NCBI GenBank assembly: GCA_019348305.1
Contig: JAHWJQ010000040.1
Location: forward strand, 1 to 13,789
Direction: 5' to 3'
Source of the DNA: Actinomycetota bacterium
GTDB taxonomy: Bacteria > Actinomycetota > Acidimicrobiia > Acidimicrobiales > CADCTF01
DNA: 13,789 bases
Below are positions 13,455-13,789 of this stretch, in pieces. The notes below the pieces were generated by a model. That model saw only the letters and a list, made by a program, of their open reading frames with translations. It was not told the DNA's origin and searched no databases. How positions within the stretch are numbered: the stretch's first letter is position 1; the number at the start of each line of letters is the position of its first letter. The translations under genes and the position numbers were made by a program.

Positions 13455-13789
13455 CTACGGAGTTGCCGCCTGATCCGGGTTCTGGAACGTCTCGGGCACG
13501 GGGTACTGACCGAGAGCGAAGAGCAGGATCGCACGGTGCTGCTGGTCGACCGCCTGGATGGAGGCCGCCAGCTTCTTGCTGTCGTCGCTCTCCAGCTTTG
13601 GGATCGCTGACAGATAGGTGTCTGCGGCGATCGTCTCGAGCATCAGCGCGAGGTTTGCTGCGCCGGCGACGTCCTTCACCTTGGCGAACTCGGCGTCGAC
13701 GGTCGGCTTCAGCTTCGCGTTGGGCTTGTCGACCTCGTCACGAGCGCCAGCCCTGTGGGCGACGTTGAGGGCATCGAGGTGCTCCTGGT
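13455..13789 (-). CDS. Ferritin-like domain protein (C-terminal part)
   Basis: The last 111 residues of a leftward gene are present; the N terminus lies beyond the window. The visible frame runs open to the edge and begins near QEHLDALNVAHRAGARDEVD, then ALMLETIAADTYLSAIPKL, then IQAVDQQHRAILLFALGQ. The pattern of E-x-x-H and of spaced Glu and His on long helices fits the ferritin-like (DUF4439/Ferritin_2) proteins, which in actinobacteria are often exported. The signal peptide, if any, is outside the window. Any iron-binding or redox function is not proved by the part seen. Confidence 0.75.
   Translation of the reverse strand, partial: QEHLDALNVAHRAGARDEVDKPNAKLKPTVDAEFAKVKDVAGAANLALMLETIAADTYLSAIPKLESDDSKKLAASIQAVDQQHRAILLFALGQYPVPETFQNPDQAATP

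Overview
This is high-GC actinobacterial DNA. The left flank carries the start of an FhaA-type (DUF3662/FHA) gene divergent from a tRNA-Leu(CAG). The right flank carries uncharacterised actinobacterial-style genes, a GGDEF-EAL protein and a ferritin-like protein. A deep, poorly sampled actinobacterial lineage (for example Acidimicrobiia-like) would fit, but the genus cannot be fixed from sequence alone.

The main feature is a complete-looking integrated element of about 10.1 kb (425-10554) in the 3' end of tRNA-Leu(CAG). It is bounded by a perfect 22-bp direct repeat: attL is the 3' end of the intact tRNA, and attR is an orphan copy 10.1 kb downstream. Just inside each end lies a near-identical tandem CTTCTACCG repeat, which I read as the integrase arm-type sites.

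Element layout, left to right: a PD-(D/E)XK-type nuclease-like gene (573-1802, +); a tightly packed leftward operon made of an XRE regulator (4568-3861), a tyrosine integrase (3859-2513), a 144-aa protein coupled to the integrase by a GTGA overlap, and an 86-aa protein; a divergent control region (4585-4667) with GTTGT repeats at exact 23-bp spacing; a rightward module of an excisionase-like HTH protein (4668-4880), a 277-bp intergenic region with a large nested inverted repeat (candidate origin of replication or transfer), a replication-relaxation-like protein (5158-5883) and a membrane-anchored FtsK/TraG-like ATPase (5849-7483). A leftward three-gene cargo operon (10343-7498) follows. It encodes a helical protein, a zinc-ribbon protein and a multi-pass membrane protein with a soluble C-terminal tail. 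I cannot name any of the three functions.

The organisation resembles a minimal actinobacterial integrative and conjugative element (tRNA integration, Int, Xis, Rep-like protein, one FtsK-like transfer ATPase, small regulator) carrying accessory genes next to both att sites. The nuclease-like gene and the three-gene operon sit where defence or competition cargo usually sits, and the three-gene operon is the best candidate for an undescribed system.

Right of attR, an almost perfect 14-bp-stem hairpin probably is the original tRNA terminator, now separated from its tRNA. Two overlapping + strand genes of unknown function follow. They converge on a GGDEF-EAL gene whose stop codon shares a CTAG palindrome with its neighbour's stop. 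A strong GC hairpin then precedes a ferritin-like gene that runs off the window.
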